Below, piece after piece: positions 10,445 to 19,108 of a stretch of DNA of 64,000 bases (its first letter is position 1; every line of letters starts with the position of its first letter). The DNA is from Kovacikia minuta CCNUW1 (GTDB lineage: Bacteria > Cyanobacteriota > Cyanobacteriia > Leptolyngbyales > Leptolyngbyaceae). A model generated the notes under the pieces. The model saw nothing but the letters and a program-made list of their open reading frames with translations. It did not search any database and was not told the origin of the DNA. The stretch is from the NCBI RefSeq assembly GCF_020091585.1, contig NZ_CP083582.1:5466536-5530535 (forward strand). The letters run 5' to 3'. The position numbers and the translations under genes are program-made.

Positions 10445-11479
10445 TTACTGTGCGGTCCAACCTTTGTACTGGCTCACGTTGTCGCGGGTAACCAGCTTGA
10501 CTGGAATCAAAATGGTGGATTGTGCTGGTTTTTTGCCGTTCAAAATGTCGTTGCCCACTTCAACCGCCTTGGCTGCCATGGCAAAGGGGTCCTGGGCTGC
10601 GGTGGCAACAAACAGGCTGTCCTGGTCCTGGAGCGCGTCCTTTGCCTCCGGTGCGCCATCCACACCGACAATGAAGAACTCTTTGCGTTTTGCCTGCTGA
10701 GCTGCCAGTTCTGCCCCAATTCCAGTGGGGTCGTTGATGGCAAACACGGCATCAATTTTGGGGAAGGAGGTAAGCAAGTCGCTCATCACGCGCAGACCCC
10801 CATCGCGGCTACCTTCCGCATTCTGGTCGCGGGACAGAACTTTAATTCCCGAATTTTTGGCGAAGACTTCCTCGCAGCCCTTGACCCGATCGAGCACCGC
10901 TGTGACTGGAGGACCATTAATAATCACCACATTGCCCTGCCCCTTGAGGCGATCGACAATGTATTGGCAACCGATTTGCCCCGCTTGCAGATTGTTGGAA
11001 GTAACGGTGGCATCGACCCCTCCTTCCGCCCCTACATCCACTGCTACGACGGTGATTCCTGCTTGCTTTGCTTTCGCAACAGCGGGGGCAATTCCTTTAC
11101 TTTCAGCCGCATTCAACAAAATCAGGCTGGTGTTTGCGCCAATAAAGTTCTCAATCTGGTTGAACTGTTGATTTAAGTCATAGCCGCTGGAAACAACGGT
11201 CGTTCTGGTGTTTGGGTTGCCAATCTTTTTGGCTGCGGCTTCTGCGCCCTTACCAATTTGGACAAAGAATGGATTGCCCAGATCACCCACGGTTACAGCA
11301 ACCGACGCCAATCCAGAATTTGAGCCACCCTGAGCCGTTTTTTGGGATTCTGAGGAGCAGGCGACCAGGCTGCCGCTGACCAACCCTAAAATTCCAACAG
11401 CGATTCCACCCTGGCGGATTCTTTGGTGAAGGCACTGCGCCAATGCTTCACGTTTTGCTAACTTTTTCACATTCACCAA
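10445..11479 (-). CDS. Sugar ABC transporter substrate-binding lipoprotein (RbsB-like)
   Basis: A 344-aa periplasmic-binding protein of the Peripla_BP_4 type. The N-terminus has basic residues, a hydrophobic stretch and a lipobox LVAC at about residues 38-41 followed by Ser-Ser-Glu, so it should be a lipoprotein facing the periplasm. The mature part has the alternating fold of sugar-binding proteins, including [18 protein letters not shown] near the start and the hinge-region [15 protein letters not shown]. It is the first gene of the importer operon and is likely the most strongly expressed. The ligand is unknown. Confidence 0.92.
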   Translation of the reverse strand: MVNVKKLAKREALAQCLHQRIRQGGIAVGILGLVSGSLVACSSESQKTAQGGSNSGLASVAVTVGDLGNPFFVQIGKGAEAAAKKIGNPNTRTTVVSSGYDLNQQFNQIENFIGANTSLILLNAAESKGIAPAVAKAKQAGITVVAVDVGAEGGVDATVTSNNLQAGQIGCQYIVDRLKGQGNVVIINGPPVTAVLDRVKGCEEVFAKNSGIKVLSRDQNAEGSRDGGLRVMSDLLTSFPKIDAVFAINDPTGIGAELAAQQAKRKEFFIVGVDGAPEAKDALQDQDSLFVATAAQDPFAMAAKAVEVGNDILNGKKPAQSTILIPVKLVTRDNVSQYKGWTAQ

Positions 11480-12383
11480 CCTCCAAGAACCAATTTGAGT
11501 TCAGCGTGGAGGCAACAGAATATAGACCGCAAAAAACTACAAAGTGCCCGATAACGATCGCACCTGCTCAAGTAATATAAATTGCCATAAATCAACACCG
11601 CTCCCCATAAAATTGGTTAGCGATCGCGTAACTCATGTCTTCGACGAATCTGATGCATTAAGGCTACGCCTAACACATGCGCTTAGTTAGGGCTACTTAT
11701 TTACCTAAGTTTAGGAAAGTGTTTTTCTAATGAATAAAGAAAGGGGCAAAACAACCTTCAGCAAGACGCTATGTAAGAACGTTGCTAACAAAGTAGCTAT
11801 AAAAGCGCGAGTTTATATTCTATTGACTCTTTATCAGTTTATCCTGTGGAATGCCAAAAGAGATGTATGTCTTCTGATAGATTACGGAATCAAAAGAACA
11901 CGCCATGACTTCCGGCTCAAAGTTCCATCGGCAGAGTGTTTCAAGGTATTCATTACTTAAAATCTCAGACTGCTTTTAACAAAAAGTAACAGCACTGCCA
12001 ACAGGGAATTTAACAAAAAGTAATGACATCGCAGGTGGTTTTGGATTTTGGTTTTTTCCTGGATAGGTAATGGTAAATCACTCGAAGTTAGAATCTCAAA
12101 TCGAGAATCTATCGTTAGAACGCCAATGCGGAGAATGGAGAAATCGCCGATCGAATGGCACTGAAATCGGCTTACTTTGGATATCTGATTTGGACTTTAG
12201 CCAACTCAAATTCAAATCACCCAAGACCTCGGAGGTTTTTGAAAACTTCCGAGGTCTGAATGATCTTCAGTACCACTGGATTTGCCCATCCAGCTTGGGG
12301 TCAACTCCAACGAGATTACCCCTACGACAAATTAAAGAGATAAATTGGAGTAGATTAATCCGGCGCTTTGCATCCATTCCCCT
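11480..12383. other. Gene-poor stretch with a long hairpin and a 15-bp direct repeat
   Basis: Upstream region of the sugar importer (minus strand) and of the CHAT gene (plus strand). A near-perfect inverted repeat lies at 12224-12257 (AGACCTCGGAGGTTTTT facing GAAAACTTCCGAGGTCT). The 15-mer TTTAACAAAAAGTAA occurs at 11975-11989 and 12009-12023, 34 bp apart, about three helical turns, which could be a pair of operator sites. Two open frames here (11730-11960 and 12070-12540) have no coding character I can recognise. Confidence 0.5.
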
Positions 12384-13121
12384 ATGCCCACTGCAAGTAA
12401 TCCTCCTCAAACGATTCTGTTTCTTGCCGCCAATCCTAGAGATACCGTTCGCCTGCGACTGGATCAGGAGTTACGCGATGTTGCCGAAGGGTTGCAGCGA
12501 TCGCGGCAGCGTGACCAGTTTCGCCTGGAGCAGCGGTTAGCCGTCCGTCCCCGCGACATTCAACGCGCCATGCTGGATGTGGGACCGCAACTGGTTCACT
12601 TTTCTGGACACGGAGCCGGAGCAGAAGGACTGTACTTTGAGGACGAAGGGGACAATGCGAAGCTGGTATCTGGGGACGCACTCGCTGGACTGTTTGCGCT
12701 GTTTGCAGACCAGATTCACTGCGTCTTGCTGAACGGCTGCTACTCAGAGGTGCAGGCACAGGCAATTGCCCACCACGTCGATTACGTGATTGGGATGAAC
12801 CAGAGCATTGGCGATCGGGCGGCGATCGAATTTGCCGTCGGCTTCTACGACGCCCTGGGTGCTGGTCGTTCGATCGACTTCGCCTACCAACTCGGCTGCA
12901 ACGCCATCCACCTGGCAGGCATCCCCGAACACCTCACCCCCGTTCTATTAAAAAAAACTCCCACCCCTATCTCCCCCACCTCCCCCACCTCCCCCCTCTC
13001 CCACTCCCCACCTCCCCCCTCTCCCACTCCCCACCTCCCCCACCTCCCCCCTCTCCCTCTTCATCTCCTACTCCCACAAAGACGAAGAGTGGCGGGAAGA
13101 GTTGGATGTGCATCTTGCTAA
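12384..13121 (+). CDS. CHAT-domain (caspase-like) protein, N-terminal part of a split CHAT-TIR gene
   Basis: Residues 10-195 form a CHAT domain of the caspase-like peptidase clan. It opens with ILFLAANPRDTVRLRLDQEL, then has LVHFSGHGAG holding the catalytic His and CVLLNGCYSE holding the catalytic Cys. CHAT proteases act in bacterial immunity and cell-death systems, for example with TPR or CRISPR partners. After residue ~195 the frame runs into a proline/serine-rich stretch made of C-rich repeats and ends in an unrelated tail (LLLPQRRRVAGRVGCASC). The neighbouring +1 frame encodes a full TIR domain immediately after the same linker, so the original product was very probably CHAT-linker-TIR of about 370 aa. 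An A8 run at 12950-12957 sits at the start of the linker. The ATG at 12384 directly precedes the domain. Confidence 0.85.
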   Translation: MPTASNPPQTILFLAANPRDTVRLRLDQELRDVAEGLQRSRQRDQFRLEQRLAVRPRDIQRAMLDVGPQLVHFSGHGAGAEGLYFEDEGDNAKLVSGDALAGLFALFADQIHCVLLNGCYSEVQAQAIAHHVDYVIGMNQSIGDRAAIEFAVGFYDALGAGRSIDFAYQLGCNAIHLAGIPEHLTPVLLKKTPTPISPTSPTSPLSHSPPPPSPTPHLPHLPPLPLHLLLPQRRRVAGRVGCASC

Positions 13122-13503
13122 TTTGAAACGGCAGGGCAAAATTCGAGCGTGGCACGATCGCGCAATCGAAGCCGGAACAGAATGGGCTGTGGAGATTCAG
13201 CAGCAACTAGAAGCTGCCCAGGTAATTTTGCTACTGATCAGCCCGCGCTTTATGGCATCGGACTATTGCTACGGGCTGGAAATGCAGCAGGCAATGCAGC
13301 GGCATGAAGCGGGCACCGCTCGGGTGATTCCGATTATTTTGAAACCCGTGGACTGGAAAGATACACCCTTCAGTAAGTTGCAGGTGTTACCCAGGGATGC
13401 CCGACCGATTACCCAGTGGCGCGATCGCGACGAAGCGTTTTTGGATGTGGTGCAGGGCATTCGGCGGGCGTTGGAACTGCTTCAGCGTTGGGAAAAAAAG
13501 TAG
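12952..13503 (+). pseudogene. TIR domain, C-terminal part of the split CHAT-TIR gene
   Basis: In the frame +1 to the CHAT part, an open stretch starts after a TAA at 12949-12951, passes through the C-rich linker and enters a TIR domain at 13057 with LFISYSHKDEEW. The domain continues through LLISPRFMASDYCYG and EMQQAM, whose Glu is at the position of the NADase catalytic residue of bacterial TIRs, and ends at ALELLQRWEKK. The only internal start, TTG at 13102, would delete the first beta strand, so independent translation of a working TIR is unlikely. A shift of one base between 12952 and 13057 would rejoin it to the CHAT frame. Bacterial TIR domains typically cleave NAD+ or make signal nucleotides during phage defence. 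Disablement, assembly error and slippage at A8 are all possible. Confidence 0.75.
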
Positions 13504-13989
13504 GCAGGCGGGCAGGTACATTTCCTGCGACTGGAAGGGAATGGGGGGCATTGAAAATGTTCTAGCAAGATGGCGCGGAGCTATTGCAGATTACAGATTA
13601 CGGGGGAGAGAAGTCTGTGATTGCCTTAAGGGTGGCTCCGCTAGCGATTGCGGCAGTGGCTTGACGGGTATCGACTGTAATCAGTGGGCAATCTAGTTCT
13701 AGAGCCAGAGCAATGTAGAGAGAGTCATAAACCGCAAGTTGATTGGTTAGTCCAATTTGCAGCGCACGAGACAATAGAGGATGGACAGCAACAATCTGAA
13801 AGGGCAATTTCAGCAAATCGGTGATGATTTCCACCGCATCGGCTTGGGGTAAGCCATCAAAGCGGACATGTTTCCAGAGGACATTGGTGCATTCCAGAAG
13901 GCAAAACTCTGGTATATAGAGGCGGTCACCCTGAGCTATTAACCCGGCAGCTTTTGTTCCTACATATTTTGGAATTGCGCCATGATTGC

Positions 13990-14069
13990 GTAGGGTGCTG
14001 TTAGCGACAGCGTAACGCACCGAGGCGTGGGTTAGCGGTGCGTTACGGCGATGCCTAACAGCACCCTAC
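13990..14069. mobile_element. 80-bp MITE inserted in vapC
   Basis: The outer ends GTAGGGTGCTGTTAG and CTAACAGCACCCTAC are complementary, and the inner parts GCGTAACGCACC and GGTGCGTTACGGC extend the pairing to about 32 bp on each side. It has no coding capacity. Elements of this kind (GTAGGGTGCTGTTAG...) are widespread in filamentous cyanobacteria. The right half is duplicated in tandem with flanking DNA (see 14023-14200). Confidence 0.8.
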
Positions 14070-14200
14070 AGCTCATGCTAGATCAAATATTGCCAGGTTA
14101 ATAAACCAGCCAGGCGTGGGTTAGCGGTGCGTTACGGCGATGCCTAACAGCACCCTACAGCTCATGCTAGATCAAATATTGCCAGGTTAATAAACCAGCC
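14023..14200. repeat. Two tandem 89-bp copies of MITE right half plus flank
   Basis: 14023-14111 and 14112-14200 appear identical by eye. Each copy contains the right half of the MITE and about 42 bp of adjoining sequence ending in AATAAACCAGCC. It adds a second in-frame barrier inside the vapC gene. Near identity of the copies suggests a recent duplication. Confidence 0.85.
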
Positions 14201-14267
14201 AGTAAATTTGTTACGGCTGCCGTGTAGATATCTGGATCAAGATAATGTCCTAAAACACTGGCGTCCA

Positions 14268-14492
14268 CTACATACCTTGCCGCCATTGCTCACGTTCCTC
14301 AATGATCATTTGGCTAGCTTTAGGGGTTCCTGGCGGCGGTGTCCACCTGTGCTGCTCGATCGCCCGCAGGATTTCCTGAACAGATTGTGAATCATTTGAT
14401 TGAGCCTGCTGCTGGAGCCGTTCATCAACGATGTGTTGAATCAAATCTTTAAGCTCTTCGATCGTCATATCCGTAACTTTTTGAGTTTGCAT
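14268..14492 (-). CDS. VapB-like antitoxin
   Basis: A 74-aa acidic small protein starting MQTQKVTDMTIEELKDLI, followed by a helical, Gln-rich middle and a C-terminus ending EREQWRQGM. The EELKxLI start resembles the antitoxin at 33122. Its stop lies inside the start of the PIN gene (overlap of 19 bp), the usual arrangement of vapBC pairs. The frame is intact although the toxin is broken. The binding partner is inferred from position only. Confidence 0.75.
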   Translation of the reverse strand: MQTQKVTDMTIEELKDLIQHIVDERLQQQAQSNDSQSVQEILRAIEQHRWTPPPGTPKASQMIIEEREQWRQGM

Positions 14493-14652
14493 CTCAGGGG
14501 CTTCTCCGTTGGCTTGAACTCAGGGTATAGCAGGTGGTAGGTGGCAGGTGGTAGGGAATCAAGAATCACTCGCAAAGGGTTTCAGTGCTACAAAATGTCC
14601 TTACCTTTTGTGGCTATGGCTATTATTCTAAATTCTCGATCGCGATCGCAAA

Positions 14653-14925
14653 GACAGGGTTCACATTCATAACGACAGCGATCGCATTCATTAGCACGGG
14701 GTAAGCGATCGTTACGACGGAGATCGCGTTCATAACAACAGCGATCGCGTTCACAACAACAGCGATCGCGATTGTTGTGACGGAGGTAGCTGTCGTTGTA
14801 ACAGAGGTTGCCGTCGTGACGACAGGGTTCGCGATCTCAACGACAAAGGTAACGTTCCTTACGACAGAGGTCGCGATTGTAATGATAGGCTCAACGTTTG
14901 TGATGACAAGAGATAGTTGTCGTTG
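14653..14925. repeat. Thirteen degenerate 21-bp tandem units in perfect phase
   Basis: Units such as GACAGCGATCGCATTCATTAG, with the pattern RAC-R-GNGNTNRCGNT, follow each other every 21 bp from 14653 to 14925 with no insertion or deletion, although the units have diverged strongly. Several contain the HIP1 octamer. Both strands stay open through most of the array as heptad peptides (plus strand TEVAVVV-TEVAVVT; minus strand VNAIAVVMNAISVV). It lies between the antitoxin gene and the conserved gene at 15010. A second 21-bp array with another consensus is at 29184-29414. Confidence 0.85.
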
Positions 14926-15009
14926 TTGCAGCAAAAATTGGTTTCGTTACGCCGGGGTTAGCGATAATATATCTTTAAAGCATCAAAATTCTTGCGTCAG
15001 GATTTTGCG

Positions 15010-15432
15010 ATGGGACGTGGGTGGGTTAAAGATCCACATTCGGGCGGTGTGAAGATTCCGGAAGCTGTGCGGCAACGTATCGAACAGCGGATTAAGACCT
15101 ATGCCAACGCCCATTATGCCGGGAAATTTAATCGAATTGAAGTGCGGTTTCGGGGAGCGCTTTGTTATGTCGATGCCTACTTAGAACCCCCCGAACCAAG
15201 CGCAGGATTGCTCAAAATCACTGGCGAGACACGCGAACAGTATTTTGAGCGTCAGCGGAACTACTCAACCCACTTATGCCGATTGCGCTATTTTGGCAAC
15301 GAGGAATCGTGGAGCCTTGCATTTTATACCTATAGCAACGAACGGTACGAACCCAGTATGTTTCATAACGGCACCTTTTACGGTAAACCCGAAGAAGCCT
15401 TTGATGTTGGAGCCGTTTACCTGGATCACTAG
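15010..15432 (+). CDS. Conserved hypothetical protein
   Basis: A 140-aa protein from ATG 15010 (MGRGWVKDPHSGGVKIPE). I prefer this start to the upstream one at 14992 because the compact domain begins here. The sequence is rich in aromatic and charged residues, has no signal peptide or membrane segment, and contains RIEVRFRGALCYVDAYLEP and a C-terminal TFYGKPEEAFDVGAVYL. I recognise the overall pattern as a conserved cyanobacterial protein of unknown function but cannot name a family. The coding bias resembles neighbours. Function unknown. Confidence 0.7.
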   Translation: MGRGWVKDPHSGGVKIPEAVRQRIEQRIKTYANAHYAGKFNRIEVRFRGALCYVDAYLEPPEPSAGLLKITGETREQYFERQRNYSTHLCRLRYFGNEESWSLAFYTYSNERYEPSMFHNGTFYGKPEEAFDVGAVYLDH

Positions 15433-15624
15433 CGAAAAACTGGAGGATGGGAAAAGGGCAATTCTCCTAATAGCCCCCAAATTACCGTGCTGGCTTCAGA
15501 ACATCCACCAAACTTTATGACTTGGGAAATTAAAAAAGCTAAGATTTTCGCGAATTCTACGGGTGGGGAATTTAGCTCAGTTGAGCCAGTCTTAATGGAG
15601 CAATTTATTTGAGGAGCATCTCCG

Positions 15625-16017
15625 ATGCCACGCCAAAACCGCACCTCTCGCATGTTGGAAAAAGCTGAGATTCGGATTGCCGGATTGAAAGCCATTGATC
15701 CACAGTTGGACTTCGGTGATTCTCACACCATCACCTACTTTTCCGATCTGATTGAGCAACTCCGCACCAAGCTAGATGCCCACAACACTGCGCTGGCAGT
15801 CGTTGATTCCTCCAGAACCGAGATCGAAATGCTGGAAAAAACGGTAGGCGAGTTGGCTGAAAAAATGCTGCTCGGCGTTGCCTTCAAATACGGCAAAGAC
15901 AGCCGCGAATACGAAATGGCAGGCGGCGTCCGCAAGAGCGATCGCATCCGCAAAAGCATCAACAGTCGCATCAAAGCTAATGCAGAAGGCACAGGTGAGA
16001 AATCTTTAACCGCTTAG
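15625..16017 (+). CDS. Conserved hypothetical, mostly helical protein
   Basis: 130 aa, starting at ATG 15625 with a GAGGAG ribosome-binding site about 10 bp upstream. It is predicted helical: two long helices around DLIEQLRTKLDAHNTALAVVD and IEMLEKTVGELAEKMLLGV, and a basic tail (GVRKSDRIRKSINSRIK). No known catalytic motif. It could be a small structural or nucleic-acid-associated protein. It stands alone in the same direction as its neighbours, with C-rich heptamer-type repeats after the stop. Confidence 0.65.
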   Translation: MPRQNRTSRMLEKAEIRIAGLKAIDPQLDFGDSHTITYFSDLIEQLRTKLDAHNTALAVVDSSRTEIEMLEKTVGELAEKMLLGVAFKYGKDSREYEMAGGVRKSDRIRKSINSRIKANAEGTGEKSLTA

Positions 16018-16232
16018 GAAAACTTCTGTCTGCGTCTCCCCCTCTCCCCCTCCCCCCTCCCCGTGTCTCCCCCTCTCCCCTTGCCCTCAATCTTTTGCTG
16101 AGAGATGTTGCTCTAATAGGGCTATTCGATGCATCATTGAGAAAGTGTCAAATGCCTAAAGCTACGAGTATCACTAACTTTCAGGGCTTGAAGGTGCGAA
16201 AGTTCGGATAAGGTGTGTCAAAGGTTCTAATC

Positions 16233-17652
16233 ATGCGAGATGGGAACGGTGGAGCACAACCAATCTCCTTTGAGGTTGCCCTCAGGGTGGCGGACGCAGC
16301 GGTTTTTGCGAAAACCTCCAAACATTTGAAAAATATAGAGGTTACTGTCCTCCGGGGGGCATGGATGGGGCAACGGTACGACCAAATTGCGGAAGAAAAC
16401 GGCTACGCCCCGGAATATATTAAGCATGATGTTGGGCCAAAGTTGTGGCAGAGCCTTTCCCAAAGCCTGGGAGAAAAGGTTAGTAAGACGAACTGGGTGG
16501 CTGTTTTAGCGCAGAAGGCGGAGCAGGAGCCAGGCGTCAGGGGACAGGGGACCGGGGACAGCCAGGAAACCCATCCCCCATCCTCCGTACCTTCAATTAC
16601 AGAGCTAGAAGCCCCGATCGGCTTGGTGCCGTTGGACTCTGTACTGTATGTGGAGCGTCCTCCAATTGAATCTCGTTGCTATGAGGAAATTGGACGCTCC
16701 GGCTCGCTGATTCGCATCAAAGCCCCCAGTCAAATGGGTAAAACTTCCCTGATGGTGAGGATTCTTGCCCATGCCAAACGGGCTGGAACGGAGACAAATG
16801 AGGAGGTTCAGACGGTAGCGCTGAGTTTGCAACAGGCAGATAAGGCGGTTTTTTTCGATCTGGATCGGTTCCTGCGCTGGTTTTGTGCTGCGATCGCCCG
16901 CAAACTGCAACTCTCCTACCGAATTGAAGACTACTGGAGTGAAACCTTTGGCAGCAAAAGCAACTGCACTGCCTTCTTTGAGGATTGCATTCTACCTGAA
17001 GTCAATGGTCCATTGGTGCTGGCGCTGGATCAGGTCGATGAGGTGTTTTTGCACCCAGAAATTCGCCGATGATTTTTTCACCTTGTTGCGCTCCTGGTAC
17101 GAGGAAGCTGCCTACGGGGACAGTGGCAATCCACTCTGGCAAAATTTACGCCTGGTCATTGTTCACTCGACTGAGGTTTACATTCCCCTGGATATCAACA
17201 AATCGCCGTTTAACGTGGGACTTGCGATCGAACTGCACACGTTTACTCCTCCCCAGGTGCATGCCTTATCTCAGCGGTTTGGCTTAAGCCTATCCGACAG
17301 TGATCTTTCTGCTTTGATACATCTGGTTGCCGGACATCCCTACCTGGTTCAGCAAGCGCTTTACCACATGGCGCAGCAAAACCTGACCCTGGAGCAACTG
17401 ATTCAAACCGCTACGACAGATGCAGGCATTTACCGAAATCATTTACATCGGCATTTACGCAATCTTCAGGAGCATCCCCCCCTTGCAACCGCTTACCATC
17501 AGGTCGTTCAGGCATCTGCGCCGATAGAATTAGAACCCCTTCCAGCCTTTAAGTTGCACAGTATGGGGTTAGTGGCACTGCAAGGAAATCAAGTGGTTCC
17601 CAGTTGTGAGTTGTATCGGCGCTATTTTAGTGACCATGCAGCAGCGTTGTGA
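16233..17652 (+). pseudogene. AAA-like STAND ATPase with vMAP-type N-terminal domain, frameshifted
   Basis: The N-terminus (FEVALRVADAAVFAKT, LRGAWMGQRYDQIAEENG, LSQSLGEKVSKTNW) matches the helix-turn-helix-like domain that precedes cyanobacterial vWA-MoxR-associated/STAND ATPases. A linker made of repeat-derived sequence follows, then an AAA-like domain with Walker A APSQMGKTSLM and Walker B LVLALDQVDEVF. Reading stops at 17070, but the +1 frame continues the same protein (DDFFTLLRSWYEEAAYG, then LVAGHPYLVQQALYHM) to 17652. The break lies at about 17055-17070. Full length would be about 475 aa, normal for the family. The start may be ATG 16233 or GTG 16215. Such proteins are thought to act as signal-sensing switches, often in conflict systems. 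Confidence 0.82.
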
Positions 17653-17763
17653 GAATGATGAATGATAAATGACTATTCTGTCGCTGGTTACTAATTATTG
17701 GTCATTAGTTGTTGTTATTGATACCACCCACCACCTACCACCTATCCCCTTCTGCCCTCTGCC

Positions 17764-17847
17764 TTCATCCTTTATCCTTCATCCTTTATCCTTTATCCTT
17801 CATCCTTTATCCTTTATCCTTTATCCTTTATCCTTCATCCTTTATCC
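17764..17847. repeat. STRR-type heptamer repeat, 12 units
   Basis: Twelve consecutive heptamers of TTTATCC or TTCATCC fill the gap before the aminotransferase gene. This is the class of short tandemly repeated repetitive sequence known from filamentous cyanobacteria. The reading frames that cross it are not genes. Confidence 0.9.
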
Positions 17848-17926
17848 TTTCCCCCCTGATCCCTTCTGCCCCTATTCCCTTTAAACTCAGGAATGTCCCT
17901 TACACTTAGGACTCCAGGACAAATCC

Positions 17927-19075
17927 ATGACGATCGCCTCTTCCACCAATGACAGCCAGCGATTGCAGCTTTCACCCCTCACCCTTCCCACCCGTCTCCT
18001 ATTAGGTCCAGGACCTTCCAATGCTCATCCAGCTGTGCTTCAGGCGATGAATACCCCTCCCGTGGGACACCTGGACCCAGCATTTCTGGCATTGATGGAT
18101 GAAATTCAGTCGCTGCTACGGTATGTCTGGCAAACGGAAAATCCCCTCACGATTGCCGTGAGTGGCACTGGAACAGCCGCAATGGAAGCGACGATCGCCA
18201 ATGCCGTGGAACCGGGGGATGGCGTTCTGATCGGTGTCGCCGGGTACTTTGGCAATCGCCTGGTGGACATGGCAGGGCGCTATGGTGCCACTGTGCAAAC
18301 CCTCTATAAACCGTGGGGGCAGGTTTTTTCCCTGGATGAACTGCGGTCTGCAATGGTAACCCACCGTCCCCGGATTCTGGCGCTGGTGCATGCGGAAACT
18401 TCGACGGGTGCCCGTCAACCGCTGGAAGGTGTGGGTGATTTGTGCCGCGAATTTGATTGCTTGCTGCTGGTCGATAGTGTGACTAGTTTGGGCGGGGTGC
18501 CACTATTTCTAGACAAATGGGGCATTGACCTGGCCTATAGCTGTAGCCAGAAGGGGTTAGGCTGCTCTCCTGGTGCGTCTCCATTTACGATGGGACCCCG
18601 TGCCCTGGAGAAATTGCAGAACCGCAAAACCAAAGTTGCCAACTGGTATCTCGATATGAACCTGCTGGGTAAATATTGGGGCAGCGATCGGGTCTACCAT
18701 CACACTGCTCCAATTAACCTCTACTACGCGCTGCGGGAAGCCCTCCGTCTACTTGCCGAAGAAGGCATCGAATATAGCTGGCAACGGCACCAAAAAAATG
18801 CCGAATATCTTTGGGAAAATCTGGAGAACCTCGGACTCTCACTTCATGTGGAGCGTGAGTATCGGCTTCCCACGTTGACAACTGTTCGGATTCCCGATGG
18901 GGTGGATGGCAAAGCGATCGCCCGCAAACTCCTGATTGAATACAACATCGAAGTTGGCGGTGGGCTGGGTGAACTCGCTGGCAAAGTCTGGCGGATTGGA
19001 CTCATGGGTTACAATAGCCGTCCAGAAAGCGTAGATCAGCTTGTGGAAGCGTTACAGCAGGTTTTACCAGGATAG
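17927..19075 (+). CDS. Alanine/serine-glyoxylate aminotransferase family protein
   Basis: A 382-aa PLP-dependent class V aminotransferase. The start has LLLGPGPSNAHPAVL, a hallmark of alanine/serine-glyoxylate transaminases, followed by AVSGTGTAAMEA (cofactor phosphate binding), LLLVDSVTSLGGVPL with the PLP Asp, and CSQKGLGCSPG with the Schiff-base Lys near residue 206. The end carries GLGELAGKVWRIGLMG. It would convert glyoxylate from photorespiration to glycine using alanine or serine. Soluble, usual length, alone on the plus strand. Assignment to the family is firm; the preferred amino donor is not certain. Confidence 0.95.
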   Translation: MTIASSTNDSQRLQLSPLTLPTRLLLGPGPSNAHPAVLQAMNTPPVGHLDPAFLALMDEIQSLLRYVWQTENPLTIAVSGTGTAAMEATIANAVEPGDGVLIGVAGYFGNRLVDMAGRYGATVQTLYKPWGQVFSLDELRSAMVTHRPRILALVHAETSTGARQPLEGVGDLCREFDCLLLVDSVTSLGGVPLFLDKWGIDLAYSCSQKGLGCSPGASPFTMGPRALEKLQNRKTKVANWYLDMNLLGKYWGSDRVYHHTAPINLYYALREALRLLAEEGIEYSWQRHQKNAEYLWENLENLGLSLHVEREYRLPTLTTVRIPDGVDGKAIARKLLIEYNIEVGGGLGELAGKVWRIGLMGYNSRPESVDQLVEALQQVLPG

Positions 19076-19108
19076 AATGAAGGGGCTTGCAATTCCTCTG
19101 GTGCTGGT

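Larger units (their letters stand above)
13598..14286 (-). pseudogene. PIN-domain toxin (VapC type) disrupted by a MITE
   Basis: The start is an ATG at 14286, overlapping the end of the antitoxin gene; it reads MAARYVVDASVLGHYL with the first PIN Asp, then runs into a stop soon after DPDIYTAAVTNLL. The rest of the domain resumes at about 13980 and is intact: GDRLYIPEFCLLECTNVLW, QLAVYDSLYIALALE with the distal Asp, CPLITVDTRQATAA, ending at 13598. A MITE (13990-14069) and a tandemly duplicated 89-bp segment (14023-14200) separate the halves. A frame of 140 codons can still be read from inside the MITE but lacks the N-terminal catalytic Asp. PIN toxins are Mg2+-dependent RNases; this one should be dead. 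Confidence 0.85.

Noticed and set aside
11730-11960. 76-codon frame in the gap after the sugar importer
   Set aside because: No ribosome-binding site and no recognisable pattern; composition fits intergenic DNA.
12070-12540. 156-codon frame before the CHAT gene
   Set aside because: It overlaps the CHAT start by more than 150 bp, crosses a long hairpin, and its residues show no domain-like pattern.
13102-13503. TIR part as an independent gene starting at TTG 13102
   Set aside because: It would lack the first beta strand and the FISYSHKD motif; a split fusion explains the data better.
14653-14925. Could the 21-bp arrays be CRISPR?
   Set aside because: Units are contiguous and degenerate with no unique spacers between conserved repeats, and no cas gene is near.
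14623-14934. 103-codon frame on the minus strand, rich in Val, Ala and Ile
   Set aside because: It is just the reading of the 21-bp array; the plus strand is open too and no start or ribosome site is convincing. Kept as a repeat.
17669-17909. Two overlapping frames rich in Ser, Phe, Ile, Leu and Pro
   Set aside because: They are translations of the TTTATCC heptamer repeats.
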